Shown here piece after piece: positions 1 through 8,429 of a DNA stretch of 46,934 bases. Position 1 is the first letter of the stretch; each line of letters opens with the position of its first letter. Location of the stretch: the NCBI GenBank assembly GCA_902571375.1, contig CACGBP010000005.1, forward strand, positions 1 to 46,934, in the 5' to 3' direction. Position numbers and translations under genes: made by a program. The notes below the pieces were generated by a model. The model was not told the DNA's origin and did not search any database. It saw only the letters and a list, made by a program, of their open reading frames with translations. This DNA comes from an uncultured Pelagibacteraceae bacterium (lineage in GTDB: Bacteria; Pseudomonadota; Alphaproteobacteria; Pelagibacterales; Pelagibacteraceae).

Positions 1-1
1 C

Positions 2-1003
2 GTTCAGAAATACATTAATGCTAAAGATAAAAATGAGATTGTATTCACCAAAGGAGCTACAGAAGCCCTGAATTTAGTGGCAAATACACTGGGTCAATCA
101 ATTTTGGAACCAAATGACGAAGTTTTAATTACAGAACTAGAACATCATTCAAATTATGTTCCTTGGCATTTTCTTAGAAAATCTAAAAATATCAAAATAA
201 AGTTTGCTGAGATTAATGAAGAAGGAGATATTCCAATTGAAAATATAGAGAAAGAGATAACAGATAAAACTAAAATAATAGCAATAACTCATCTATCTAA
301 TGTTACTGGTGCAGTATTGCCAATCAAAGAAATTACTCAGTTAGCTCACTCAAAGGGTATTGTTGTTGTAGTGGATGGTTGTCAGGGAGGACCACATTTA
401 AAATTAGATATGCAGGACCTAGATTGTGATTTTTATGCAATCTCTTGTCACAAAATGTATGGCCCAACAGGACTTGGTGTTTTATACGGTAAAAAGAAAT
501 GGCTTGAACAACTTCCACCTTATCAAGGTGGTGGAGGAATGATTAATGAAGTCAAAAAAGATAGAATTACTTATGGTGATCTTCCAAATAAATATGAAGC
601 AGGAACAATGGCTACAGCGCAAGTTATTGCTTTTGATCAGTCTATAAAATTTCTTGAAAGTATAGGTATTGAAAATATTATTAAACATGAAAAAGAATTA
701 ATTGAATATGGGCAAGAAATTTTACAAAAAAACAATTCTGTAAAATTAATTGGAAACCCTAAAGAGAGAGGTGGAGTATTATCTTTTACTATCGAAGGTG
801 TTCATCCACATGATATAGCAACTATTTTAGATGAAACTGGAGTTGCAATAAGAGCTGGTCATCATTGTTGCCAAATACTTCATGACAAATTAGGTATTCC
901 TGCAAGTGCAAGGGCTTCCCTTGGTATTTACAATACTAAAGATGATTTAGATAAATTGAATGAGGGAATAAATAATTGTAAAAAAATTTTTGATTTAAAA
1001 TGA
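2..1003 (+). CDS. sufS: Cysteine desulfurase SufS (5' end cut off by window)
   Basis: PLP-dependent cysteine desulfurase that takes sulfur from cysteine for Fe-S cluster assembly. The reading frame is open from base 2, so the gene starts outside the window; a GTG at 77 lies inside the protein and is not its start. The PLP lysine is in SCHKMYGPTG (codon 452-454), and the catalytic cysteine is in RAGHHCCQ (codon 866-868), as in SufS/class II desulfurases. About 333 residues are present of a usual 400-410. The stop overlaps the sufU ATG by four bases, so the two are translationally coupled. sufBCD would be expected just upstream. Identification is secure. Confidence 0.95.
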   Translation, partial: VQKYINAKDKNEIVFTKGATEALNLVANTLGQSILEPNDEVLITELEHHSNYVPWHFLRKSKNIKIKFAEINEEGDIPIENIEKEITDKTKIIAITHLSNVTGAVLPIKEITQLAHSKGIVVVVDGCQGGPHLKLDMQDLDCDFYAISCHKMYGPTGLGVLYGKKKWLEQLPPYQGGGGMINEVKKDRITYGDLPNKYEAGTMATAQVIAFDQSIKFLESIGIENIIKHEKELIEYGQEILQKNNSVKLIGNPKERGGVLSFTIEGVHPHDIATILDETGVAIRAGHHCCQILHDKLGIPASARASLGIYNTKDDLDKLNEGINNCKKIFDLK

Positions 1004-1464
1004 ATTTAAAAGAATTATATCAAGAAATAATCTTAGAGCATGGAAAAAATCCTAGAAATTTAGGAAAGACAGAAAATTTTAACAAAGATGCAAAAGGAAA
1101 TAATCCCTTATGTGGGGATAATGTTCATGTGTACCTAAAATTAAATGAACAAAGAAAAGTTGAAGATATCTCATTTGAAGGAAGTGGATGTGCAATATCT
1201 ATGGCATCAGCTTCAATAATGACAGATTTAATAAAAGGTAAAAGTGATAATGAAGCCAAAGAAATTATTGAAGATTTTCTAGGAATGATAAAAGAAAATC
1301 CTGAACTTAAAAATAAAATCTTAAAAGAAGATGATAAAACAAAATTAATGTGTCTTTCAGGAGTTAAACAATATCCTATGAGAGTTAAATGTGCTACATT
1401 ATCATGGCACACTTTAGTATCTGCAATGGAAAATGATGGAAAACAAGTGAGTACAGAAGATTAA
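1000..1464 (+). CDS. sufU: SufU-type Fe-S scaffold / sulfur acceptor
   Basis: NifU-N/IscU fold protein of 154 residues that accepts sulfur from SufS. Conserved ligands are C38 and D40 (PLCGDN), C64 (GSGCAIS) and C131 (RVKCATLSW). The long insertion between the second and third cysteines and the LSGVKQYPMRVKCATL segment are typical of SufU rather than IscU. It overlaps sufS by four bases and is followed five bases later by sufT. Whether it is a scaffold or a zinc-dependent sulfurtransferase cannot be read from the sequence; the family is clear. Confidence 0.92.
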   Translation: MNLKELYQEIILEHGKNPRNLGKTENFNKDAKGNNPLCGDNVHVYLKLNEQRKVEDISFEGSGCAISMASASIMTDLIKGKSDNEAKEIIEDFLGMIKENPELKNKILKEDDKTKLMCLSGVKQYPMRVKCATLSWHTLVSAMENDGKQVSTED

Positions 1465-1469
1465 TAATT

Positions 1470-1766
1470 ATGGAAATTAAAGATAAAATTATAGAAGAAA
1501 TAAGAAAGATTTATGATCCTGAATTACCAGTAAATATTTATGAACTTGGTTTAATTTATGATATTCAAGTTAAAGGTCGAAAAGCTGAAATTAAAATGAC
1601 ATTAACTACCCCTAATTGCCCAGTTGCTGAAAGTTTACCCAAAGAAGTTAAAGAAGGAGCAATGCAAGTAGAAGAAATAGATGATGTTGATCTCCAATTA
1701 GTTTGGGAGCCACCTTGGACTAAGGATATGATGTCAGATGCAGCTAAACTGGAGTTAAATTTGTAA
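1470..1766 (+). CDS. sufT: SufT / MIP18-family (DUF59) Fe-S assembly protein
   Basis: A 98-residue DUF59/MIP18 protein, related to PaaD and SufT, used in maturation of Fe-S proteins. Visible hallmarks are the DPELPVNIYELGLIYDI segment near the N-terminus, the TTPNCPVAESLP motif around residues 46-57 with the family cysteine, and the WEPPWTKDMMS C-terminal motif. The stop TAA shares its last base with the sufA ATG (TAATG), so it belongs to the suf operon. Family assignment is firm; the precise biochemical role of SufT is less settled than that of its neighbours. Confidence 0.9.
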   Translation: MEIKDKIIEEIRKIYDPELPVNIYELGLIYDIQVKGRKAEIKMTLTTPNCPVAESLPKEVKEGAMQVEEIDDVDLQLVWEPPWTKDMMSDAAKLELNL

Positions 1767-2101
1767 TGAACCCAATAATTAAATTAAGTGATAATGCTGC
1801 AAATAGAATAAAAGAAATTATGTCTAGTGCTGAAAAAAGTGCATTAGGTGTGAGAGTTTCAGTCAAATCAGGTGGTTGTGCAGGAATGTCTTATGTGATG
1901 GAATATTCTAAAGAAATTAATCCTAATGATGAAGTTATTGAGGATAAAGGAGTAAAAGTATTTATAGACTCTGCAGCTGTTATGTATTTATTAGGTACAG
2001 AGATGGATTATAAAAAAGAGGAATTTTCATCTAGCTTTGTGTTCAACAATCCTAATGAAACAGAGCGTTGTGGGTGTGGAGAGTCCTTTAAAATAAGCTA
2101 A
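1766..2101 (+). CDS. sufA: A-type Fe-S carrier SufA (HesB/IscA family)
   Basis: A 111-residue A-type carrier that delivers Fe-S clusters to apoproteins. The three ligand cysteines are visible: C38 in SGGCAGMSY, and C102 and C104 in the C-terminal RCGCGESF motif. It is the last gene of the suf operon here and is coupled to sufT by a one-base stop/start overlap. IscA, ErpA and SufA cannot be separated by motif alone; the operon position favours sufA. Confidence 0.92.
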   Translation: MNPIIKLSDNAANRIKEIMSSAEKSALGVRVSVKSGGCAGMSYVMEYSKEINPNDEVIEDKGVKVFIDSAAVMYLLGTEMDYKKEEFSSSFVFNNPNETERCGCGESFKIS

Positions 2102-2153
2102 ATTAATAGTATCCCGTAAGTTGCATAGCAGTATTGCGTAAAATGCATAACTA

Positions 2154-2339
2154 ATGTATAAGATTTATATGAATAAGTTTGAATTTAAAAATCTTGTTAA
2201 AGGCTTAAAAGATTCTTTAAAAGAAAAAACTTTTTTTAAAGATCTACGTAAGGAAGTTGAAACTGGTGCTAATGGCACACAGGATTACGTAGTAAAAAAA
2301 GGCGTTAATAAAGATACAATTGCTACGACAAAACAGTAA
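2154..2339 (+). CDS. Small hypothetical protein
   Basis: A 61-codon ORF, basic and lysine-rich, without a signal peptide or transmembrane segment; it starts at ATG 2154 or, as likely, at ATG 2169 (MNKFEFKNL). I do not recognise the family. It sits 52 bases after sufA and ends seven bases before the stop of the convergent glnA. Codon use is like its neighbours (AAA, GAA, TTA), which favours a real gene. No strong ribosome binding site precedes either start. Confidence 0.55.
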   Translation: MYKIYMNKFEFKNLVKGLKDSLKEKTFFKDLRKEVETGANGTQDYVVKKGVNKDTIATTKQ

Positions 2340-2357
2340 TTATTAATTAACTACTGT
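2333..2357. terminator. Weak convergent hairpin between small ORF and glnA
   Basis: ACAGTA (2333-2338) and TACTGT (2352-2357) form an inverted repeat around the two facing stop codons, with an AT-rich centre containing TTAATTAA. It lies exactly where a shared terminator for the two convergent genes would be expected. The stem is short and there is no clear T-tract, so it is only a possible terminator. Confidence 0.35.
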
Positions 2358-3753
2358 AATACATCTCAAACTCTACAGGATGAGGTGCGTGTTCGAACTT
2401 ATGGATTTCTTCAAACTTTAGAGCAATATAAGCATCTATTTGATCATCTGTAAATACGCCACCCTGAGTTAAGAATTCTCTATCTTTATCTAAACTTTCC
2501 ATCGCTTCTCTTAACGATCCACAAACAGTAGGAATAGACTTAACTTCCTCTGGAGGTAATTCATACAGATCTTTGTCAAAAGACTCACCTGGATGAATTT
2601 TATTTTTAATTCCATCTAAACCTGCCATTAACATAGCTGCAAAAGTTAAATAAGGATTACCCGATGCATCTGGAAATCTAATTTCACATCTCGCACCTTT
2701 TTTACTCAAAGTAATTGGGATACGGCATGAAGCTGATCTATTTCTAGCTGAGTAAGCTAAAAGAACTGGAGCTTCAAATCCTGGAATTAATCTTTTGTAA
2801 CTATTTGTTGTTGAATTTGAAAATGCATTAATCGCTTTTGCATGTTTTAAAATACCACCAATATAATGTAATGCTGTTTCAGATAATCCTGCATAAGCAT
2901 CCCCAGAAAATACAGGAGTATCACCTTTCCATATTGATTGATGAATATGCATTCCAGATCCATTATCACCAGCAACTGGTTTAGGCATGAAGGTTGCTGT
3001 TTTTCCAAATGAATGAGTTACCATTTGTACAACGTATTTGTAAAGTTGAACGTTATCTGCTTGGTTTACTAATGTACCAAAATACATTCCAAGCTCGTGT
3101 TGACTTGGTGCTACTTCATGATGGTGTTTTTCAACTTTGATACCAACTTCTTTTAAATTTTTTAAATATTCTCCTCGCATATCTTGTTCACTATCAACTG
3201 GAGGTACTGGAAAATAACCACCTTTAATTGGAGGTCTATGACCCATGTTGCCATTTTCATATTCTTTACCTGAATTATATGGACCTTCTTTACTATCAAT
3301 TTTAAATCCACATTCATTCATATCATTTTTGATTCTCACATCATCAAAAACAAAAAATTCTGGCTCTGGTCCAAAAAATGCTTTATCACCAACTCCTGAA
3401 GCTTTTAAATATTCTTCAGCTTTTTTAGCAACACCTCTTGGGTCTCTTTCGTAAGGAGTTTTCTTAATAGCATCTAAAATATCACAAAATAAAACAACTG
3501 TATTATGAGATGTAAAAGGATCTAAAAAAAATCTTGATAAATCAGGTTTTAAAATCATATCTGACTCATTAATAGCTTTCCATCCAGCAATTGATGAACC
3601 ATCAAAAAACACACCATCGTTTAGCATACCATCATCAACTGCAGTGGCATCCATAGTTAAGTGTTGAAGTTTACCCCTTGGGTCAGTAAATCTTAAATCA
3701 ACGAATTCAGCTTCTTTATCTTTTATGAACTTTAAAACATCTTTTGCACTCAT
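2347..3753 (-). CDS. glnA: Glutamine synthetase type I
   Basis: ATP-dependent ligase that makes glutamine from glutamate and ammonium; 468 residues, the usual length for GSI. Visible motifs are [10 protein letters not shown] near residue 50, the ammonium/glutamate-site [21 protein letters not shown] in the ATP site, and the adenylylation tyrosine in [10 protein letters not shown] near residue 398. That tyrosine marks the GSI-beta form controlled by GlnE adenylylation. A good ribosome binding site (AGGAG) lies eight bases before the ATG. No glnB lies next to it in the window. Confidence 0.97.
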   Translation of the reverse strand: MSAKDVLKFIKDKEAEFVDLRFTDPRGKLQHLTMDATAVDDGMLNDGVFFDGSSIAGWKAINESDMILKPDLSRFFLDPFTSHNTVVLFCDILDAIKKTPYERDPRGVAKKAEEYLKASGVGDKAFFGPEPEFFVFDDVRIKNDMNECGFKIDSKEGPYNSGKEYENGNMGHRPPIKGGYFPVPPVDSEQDMRGEYLKNLKEVGIKVEKHHHEVAPSQHELGMYFGTLVNQADNVQLYKYVVQMVTHSFGKTATFMPKPVAGDNGSGMHIHQSIWKGDTPVFSGDAYAGLSETALHYIGGILKHAKAINAFSNSTTNSYKRLIPGFEAPVLLAYSARNRSASCRIPITLSKKGARCEIRFPDASGNPYLTFAAMLMAGLDGIKNKIHPGESFDKDLYELPPEEVKSIPTVCGSLREAMESLDKDREFLTQGGVFTDDQIDAYIALKFEEIHKFEHAPHPVEFEMYYSS

Positions 3754-3831
3754 TTAATCTCCTATGTAATTCCGTGGTTGTAGTATCAAAAAAAGGCTGA
3801 TAAATAATGCTCTTTTAATTAATAACACCTA

Positions 3832-3901
3832 TGCAATTTTCACATAAGTGTGTATTTTGCAAGATAAATAACCAACAATTTTAAGTTGAAATAAGTTGAA
3901 A
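3832..3901. promoter_or_regulatory. glnA / ybaK divergent control region with imperfect palindrome and tandem 10-mer
   Basis: The 149-base gap between divergent glnA and the ybaK-like gene holds an imperfect palindrome at 3832-3861 (arms TGCAA..CACA and TGTG..TTGCA). It also holds an exact tandem repeat of TAAGTTGAAA at 3882-3891 and 3892-3901, ending one base before the ybaK ATG. The palindrome is a candidate operator for nitrogen control of glnA. I do not recognise a known consensus. Confidence 0.35.
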
Positions 3902-3902
3902 C

Positions 3903-4382
3903 ATGTCTTTGTTAGAAAAAGAACCAGTTAAAAGAGTGGAGAAATTTTTAAAAGATTTTGATGCTGATTTAAACATTATTTCATTAGATACATCTGCAAG
4001 AACAGCAATGGAGGCAGCTTCATCGTTAAATTGTGAAGTAGGAGCAATAGTTAAAAGCTTACTTTTTAAAACAGAAAATTCATTCACTTTATTTTTAGTT
4101 GCTGGAGATAAAAAAGCGTCTCTAAATAAGATTAAAAAAAGCTTGAATATAAAAGATGCCTCAATGGCTTCAGCAGATGAAGTCAAAAATACAACAGGAT
4201 TCACTATTGGAGGAGTTTCGCCAATAGGACATTTGAATAAAATTAATGTCCACATTGATAATTCACTTAAAAGGTTTGATGATTTATATGCAGCAGCAGG
4301 ACATCCTAATTGTGTATTTAAGATTAATTTTGCAAAACTTCAAAAAATTACTAATGGTTTAATTAACGATATTACTGAATGA
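3903..4382 (+). CDS. YbaK/EbsC-family aminoacyl-tRNA deacylase
   Basis: A 159-residue single-domain trans-editing protein that hydrolyses mischarged tRNA, of the YbaK/ProX/PrdX superfamily. The conserved active-site lysine is K51 (GAIVKSLLF). GGVSPIGH (103-110) and the C-terminal AAGHPNCVF motif (131-139) match the family. It is divergent from glnA, and its TGA overlaps the next ATG by four bases, so it is coupled to the EamA transporter. The exact aminoacyl-tRNA substrate (Cys-tRNAPro in YbaK) cannot be told from sequence. Confidence 0.88.
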   Translation: MSLLEKEPVKRVEKFLKDFDADLNIISLDTSARTAMEAASSLNCEVGAIVKSLLFKTENSFTLFLVAGDKKASLNKIKKSLNIKDASMASADEVKNTTGFTIGGVSPIGHLNKINVHIDNSLKRFDDLYAAAGHPNCVFKINFAKLQKITNGLINDITE

Positions 4383-5266
4383 GACAACCAAAATTATTTG
4401 ATTATTTATTACTTACATTGTTGGCACTAATTTGGGCCTCTGCCTTCTTTAATATAAAGATAGCAACTTATTCTTACGGGCCGGTTACAATAGCTTTTTT
4501 AAGAGTTTTTTTTGGAGCAATTCCAGTTTTATTACTTTGTTATTTTAAAAATATTAAAATCGAAGCTTTTTCAAAAGACTGGCATTGGTTTGCGATGATA
4601 GGGTTTATAAATTTAGTAGCTCCATTTTTTCTTATAGCTTACGGAGTTAAATCTGTACAAAGTAATTTAGCTGCAATATTAATGTCTACAACTCCTTTAA
4701 GCTCAACAGTTCTTGCACATTTTTATACAAAAGATGAAAAATTTAATTTTATAAAAACAATAGGTATTTTAATTGGATTTTCAGGTATCATATTTTTATT
4801 TTCTGACAATCTTTTGATTGATGAAAATAATTTCACATCAGCTCTTTTAATTTTATTGGGATCTACATGTTATGTTGTTGGAGGCGTTTTAACTTTAAAA
4901 ATTAGTAAGAAAAAAAATGAGAATGTAACAGGATCAATTTTAATTTGGGCCACAATTATTCTTATTCCACTTGTAGGTTTTATTGAACAACCATGGGAGT
5001 CGATACCAAGATTAGACTCAACTATTTCAGTTATTTATCTTGGTTTAGTTTCAACTGGAATTGCATGGTTACTAAGATTTAGAATTTTAGTTAACAATGG
5101 ATTAATTTTTCAATCACAAGTATCTTACTTAATACCAATTTTTGGAACAGTATTAAGTTATATTTTCTTGAAAGAATTAATTACTTTTAAAGTGGTAATT
5201 TCTTTAATAGCAGTTTGCATTGGTATTTACTTTGTAAGAAAAGCAGATTACCAAAAAGTTATTTAA
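4379..5266 (+). CDS. EamA/DMT-family transporter
   Basis: A 295-residue inner membrane protein with about ten hydrophobic segments arranged as two EamA repeats. LLALIWASAFFNIKIA opens the first repeat and LGLVSTGIAWLLRF sits in the second. These drug/metabolite exporters move amino acids or small metabolites; the substrate cannot be inferred. The start overlaps the deacylase stop (ATGA), and its 3' end overlaps the convergent methyltransferase by eight bases. Confidence 0.9.
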   Translation: MRQPKLFDYLLLTLLALIWASAFFNIKIATYSYGPVTIAFLRVFFGAIPVLLLCYFKNIKIEAFSKDWHWFAMIGFINLVAPFFLIAYGVKSVQSNLAAILMSTTPLSSTVLAHFYTKDEKFNFIKTIGILIGFSGIIFLFSDNLLIDENNFTSALLILLGSTCYVVGGVLTLKISKKKNENVTGSILIWATIILIPLVGFIEQPWESIPRLDSTISVIYLGLVSTGIAWLLRFRILVNNGLIFQSQVSYLIPIFGTVLSYIFLKELITFKVVISLIAVCIGIYFVRKADYQKVI

Positions 5267-6167
5267 GTTTCGAAAAAGCTTTGATATGTGATGGTCTTGT
5301 TTCACAACATCCACCCATAATAGTTGCACCAGCATCATGAAATCTTTTTGCAAATTCAGCCATCTTATCTGGTGTTAAGTCCTTACGTTGACCTAAAAAT
5401 TCATTTGGATTTCCTGTTTTGCTTTTTTTATAGGCACCAGTGTAATTTGGTTTTGGATTAGTTTTTATAAAACCATTTAATTTAAATCCAAATGGAATAT
5501 TTAAATTTTTTATTTCTTCGAGATTTAAATCATAATTTTCCGGTGAAATACAAGATAAGATTATTCCAAGTAATTTATCATGATTGATCTTTGTGATAAT
5601 TTCAGAAATCCTCTCACCACTTGGTAATTTTGTTCCCTCAGAAATATGAGCTCCAATTAAATACGGTTTATTAAATTCTTTAATGCATTCAATAGCAATT
5701 TTAAATTCTCTTACACTACTTAAAACATCAAAATAAAAAAAATCTATATAAGGATAGAGTATTTTTGCCTGACTGTAAAAATCATCTCTTATTTCATTTT
5801 CTGATCTTGTGTCAGCTTCATAGGTTAAATATTGAGGTGGTAATCCACCAGCAATTAATATTTTGGGATATAGTTTTTTTGCTTTTTGAGCAATTTCTCC
5901 AGCTTTGTTATTTAAATATTCGAATTTATCTTCTACATTATTGTCTTTCAATCTTGTCTTTCTAGTAGTAAACGTGGTTGTTACAATCACCTCAGCACCA
6001 GCTTCTATAAAGTCCACATGAGTATCTAATAAAAGTTGATGATACTTATCCTGAAGTAATGCATTTGCACTCCATAAAGTTCCATTAGGCTCCATACCTC
6101 TTGCAAGAAGTTCTTGACCCATTCCACCATCTAAAATTCTTGTTTTCTTAAAAAAATTTAAATCCAT
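5259..6167 (-). CDS. bhmT: Homocysteine S-methyltransferase (BhmT-type)
   Basis: Zinc-dependent methyltransferase making methionine from homocysteine and a small methyl donor, probably glycine betaine or a related compound; 302 residues. LDGGMGQELLARG (12-24) is the family N-terminal motif. The zinc cysteines are in LSCISPENY and in GGCCE (285-289). A SAM-V-type riboswitch about 80 bases upstream supports methionine synthesis under SAM feedback control. The family is secure; the methyl donor (betaine, S-methylmethionine, DMSP) is inferred, and bhmT is used because of the riboswitch association known in SAR11. Confidence 0.85.
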   Translation of the reverse strand: MDLNFFKKTRILDGGMGQELLARGMEPNGTLWSANALLQDKYHQLLLDTHVDFIEAGAEVIVTTTFTTRKTRLKDNNVEDKFEYLNNKAGEIAQKAKKLYPKILIAGGLPPQYLTYEADTRSENEIRDDFYSQAKILYPYIDFFYFDVLSSVREFKIAIECIKEFNKPYLIGAHISEGTKLPSGERISEIITKINHDKLLGIILSCISPENYDLNLEEIKNLNIPFGFKLNGFIKTNPKPNYTGAYKKSKTGNPNEFLGQRKDLTPDKMAEFAKRFHDAGATIMGGCCETRPSHIKAFSKLK

Positions 6168-6244
6168 AACAACCTCACTTTTTTAGTACTTCAGCTTTAT
6201 GCTAGGTGTACAATATAGTTTAAATACCTACAGATTGATTATTA

Positions 6245-6296
6245 TGGGAATTCCATTTTAGCTGTTATGCCCGCAATAGGATCAAATCGGCAATCA
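6245..6296 (-). ncRNA. SAM-V (SAM-II-like) riboswitch
   Basis: Read on the minus strand this contains GCCGATTTGATCC (6291-6279), TATTGCGGGC (6278-6269) and ATAACAGCTAAAATGG (6268-6253), in the order of the SAM-II/SAM-V aptamer core (GAUUU..UAUUGC..AUAA..AGCUAAAA). P1 can form from TGCC/GGCA, and the hairpin loop UCC can pair with the downstream GGA as the pseudoknot. Poiata et al. and later work place SAM-V upstream of bhmT and metY in SAR11. Here it lies about 80 bases before the homocysteine methyltransferase start, on the same strand. Confidence 0.87.
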
Positions 6297-6333
6297 AACT
6301 ATATTTTAAATTTAAGATCTAATCAAACATAAT

Positions 6334-7080
6334 TTATAAAAAAATTCTTATACCCATTCTTATCGATACAAACATAACTAACATAGCAGTTAATATAGCA
6401 AGAACTCTACTAGTGAAAATTTTTATATTTAAATAATTGCCTAAAAGTCCCCCAATAAAAACACATATGAATAAGGGTATATAATTTGATATTTCAGCTA
6501 TAATATTTTCTTTTGTAAGTTGCCCAAATACTCCTGAAATAGAATTAACTAATATAAATAAAGAAGCTGTTGTAACAATTATTTTTGGTTTTTCTGCTTT
6601 AAGTAAAAAAAGAATTGGACTTAAGAATATTCCACCTCCAATACCAACAATACCAGAAATTAGTCCTAGAATCGAACCAATGATTAAAGAAATAAAGAAA
6701 TTTAATTTTTTTATTATTAAATTATTGTTTTCATAAGATTTATTATTAATTAGTAATAAAATACCCGCAATAGAAAGAACAAAAAATAGAAGAATTTCAA
6801 AAATATCTTTCTCAATTTTTAATGTTCCACCAAAAAAAGCTAAAGGAACAGATCCAATTAAAAAAGGAAGTATTAATTTAAAATTATGATTTCCAGCACG
6901 TATGTAGTTAAAAGAATTACCTGAAACTACTATAATATTGCACAAAAGTGCAATTATTGGAAAAATGAAATAAGGAATATCCCAGACAAGTAAAAGAGCC
7001 AAGTAAGTGGACCCTCCACCAAAACCAACACTAGAATATAAAATTGCTGTTATAAAAAATAATATTGATAATATAATCAT
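6334..7080 (-). CDS. TauE/SafE-family membrane permease
   Basis: A 248-residue protein with about seven or eight membrane segments and the two family repeats, the first with YSSVGFGGGSTYLALLLV and the second with SGIVGIGGGIFLSPILFLL. Members export sulfite or sulfoacetate or move other small organic anions. It shares the strand of the riboswitch-controlled methyltransferase downstream. It starts only 14 bases from the divergent moaB start. A sulfite role fits the sulfite dehydrogenase elsewhere in the window but is inference. Confidence 0.85.
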   Translation of the reverse strand: MIILSILFFITAILYSSVGFGGGSTYLALLLVWDIPYFIFPIIALLCNIIVVSGNSFNYIRAGNHNFKLILPFLIGSVPLAFFGGTLKIEKDIFEILLFFVLSIAGILLLINNKSYENNNLIIKKLNFFISLIIGSILGLISGIVGIGGGIFLSPILFLLKAEKPKIIVTTASLFILVNSISGVFGQLTKENIIAEISNYIPLFICVFIGGLLGNYLNIKIFTSRVLAILTAMLVMFVSIRMGIRIFL

Positions 7081-7094
7081 ACAAAATTTTTTTT

Positions 7095-7595
7095 ATGAAA
7101 GTAAATATAGCACTTTTAACTGTAACAGATACCAGAACAATTGATAATGATAAATCTGGTGGAATTTTAGTAAATAAAATTAAAGAATCAAATCACAATC
7201 TGATGGATAGAAAAATATGTAAAGATAATAAAGATGAGATAGTTATCATTTTGAAAGAATGGTTAAAGAATGAAAAAATTGATACAATAATTACTACTGG
7301 AGGAACGGGACTTACTGGCAGAGATATTACTCCAGAGGCATTAGAAGAAGTAGCTGAAAAACATATCCCCGGTTTTGGAGAATTATTTAGATATATAAGC
7401 ATTAAAACTGTTGGAACTTCAGCTATTCAATCTAGAGCTTGTGCTGTTTTAGCAAACGGTAAATATATTTTTGCGTTGCCAGGATCTTCAGGAGGAGTAA
7501 CTGATGCTTGGGATGAAATTTTAAAACATCAGTTAGATATTAATCATAAACCTTGTAATTTTGTTGAATTATTTCCTAGATTAAAAGAGAAATAA
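7095..7595 (+). CDS. moaB: Molybdopterin adenylyltransferase-like protein MoaB
   Basis: MoaB/MogA-fold protein of 166 residues acting late in molybdenum cofactor synthesis, where it adenylylates molybdopterin. TTGGTGLTGRDITPEA (67-82) is the molybdopterin-binding signature, with LPGSSGGVTDAWDE near residue 135. It is encoded apart from, but within 12 kb of, the moaACDE operon and three molybdoenzymes. Length and the AIQSRACAVL segment favour MoaB over MogA. Confidence 0.92.
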   Translation: MKVNIALLTVTDTRTIDNDKSGGILVNKIKESNHNLMDRKICKDNKDEIVIILKEWLKNEKIDTIITTGGTGLTGRDITPEALEEVAEKHIPGFGELFRYISIKTVGTSAIQSRACAVLANGKYIFALPGSSGGVTDAWDEILKHQLDINHKPCNFVELFPRLKEK

Positions 7596-7598
7596 TTA

Positions 7599-8426
7599 TT
7601 ATTTTTTTTTAATAAACGCTATTTCTGAAACATTTCTATCATTTACAATATAATTTCCTCTTAATATTTTTACCCACTCAATATCTTTAACTAAACTTAA
7701 AATATTTTCATTTTTAATAAATGTTTTAATTTCAGATGGTTTATCCTTAATTATATACAAAAAATTTCTAATTTCTGACTCATTATTATCTAAGTTTTTA
7801 TTATAGCTCTCCGGAAAACTTTGAAATATATCTAATTCCTCAATTACATATATACCTTTACTTTTAAGCACCCTAAACATTTGTACAAATGTATTTAGTT
7901 GATGATCTGGAATATGACTAGCATCATCTATTATTATATCTATTTCTTCTTTAAGATATTCTCGAAGAAGATGAAGTGAATATTTATCAGATACGTCACA
8001 ATATAAATATCTTATTTTTTTGGAAAAAAATTTTTTGATATATGGATTTTTATCTACACCAATTATCACTGAATTAGGAAAATATTTTCTAAACGAAGCT
8101 TGCGAAGCACCAAAATGAATTCCAAATTCTAAAATTTTAATCTTAAGTTTTTGAAAATTTTTAAATTCATCATCATAGAATTTATTATATCCATGAACTA
8201 AACTGGATTTATCACAGTCAAAATATTTAAAATATTCGTCTAATGAATTATTTTTAAAATCAATTTTATCTATATTTTTATTTAAAAAAATATCTCTAAA
8301 AATTGAAATTAAGTATTTATAAGGTAATAAAAATAATCTTTTAATTAAAGAAAAATATCTCTCTTGTTTAATTAAAGAAAAAAGACAAGATCTGTAATTG
8401 AAGATAAAATCATTAAATTTCATCAA
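7599..8426 (-). CDS. Class I SAM-dependent methyltransferase (MycE-like)
   Basis: A 275-residue methyltransferase with motif I at LEFGIHFGAS (99-108), an acidic strand-2 end in IIGVDKNP, and IDIIIDDASHIPDHQ (162-176) followed by FRVLKSKGIYVIEELD. The DDASH and VIEE motifs resemble macrocin/mycinamicin-type sugar O-methyltransferases and those of surface-polysaccharide loci. The first 90 residues are basic and hydrophobic and not recognisable. It is unusually AT- and lysine/isoleucine-rich and unrelated in role to its neighbours moaB and the DUF1244 gene, so it may be a later insertion. Substrate unknown. Confidence 0.75.
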   Translation of the reverse strand: MMKFNDFIFNYRSCLFSLIKQERYFSLIKRLFLLPYKYLISIFRDIFLNKNIDKIDFKNNSLDEYFKYFDCDKSSLVHGYNKFYDDEFKNFQKLKIKILEFGIHFGASQASFRKYFPNSVIIGVDKNPYIKKFFSKKIRYLYCDVSDKYSLHLLREYLKEEIDIIIDDASHIPDHQLNTFVQMFRVLKSKGIYVIEELDIFQSFPESYNKNLDNNESEIRNFLYIIKDKPSEIKTFIKNENILSLVKDIEWVKILRGNYIVNDRNVSEIAFIKKK

Positions 8427-8429
8427 AAA

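Noticed and set aside
77..1003. GTG at 77 as the start of sufS
   Set aside because: The frame is open to base 2 with SufS-like sequence before it (KGATEALNLV), so the gene is cut by the window edge.
3881..4255. Antisense ORF opposite the YbaK-like gene
   Set aside because: The sense frame has all family motifs and correct length; the antisense frame has no recognisable features.
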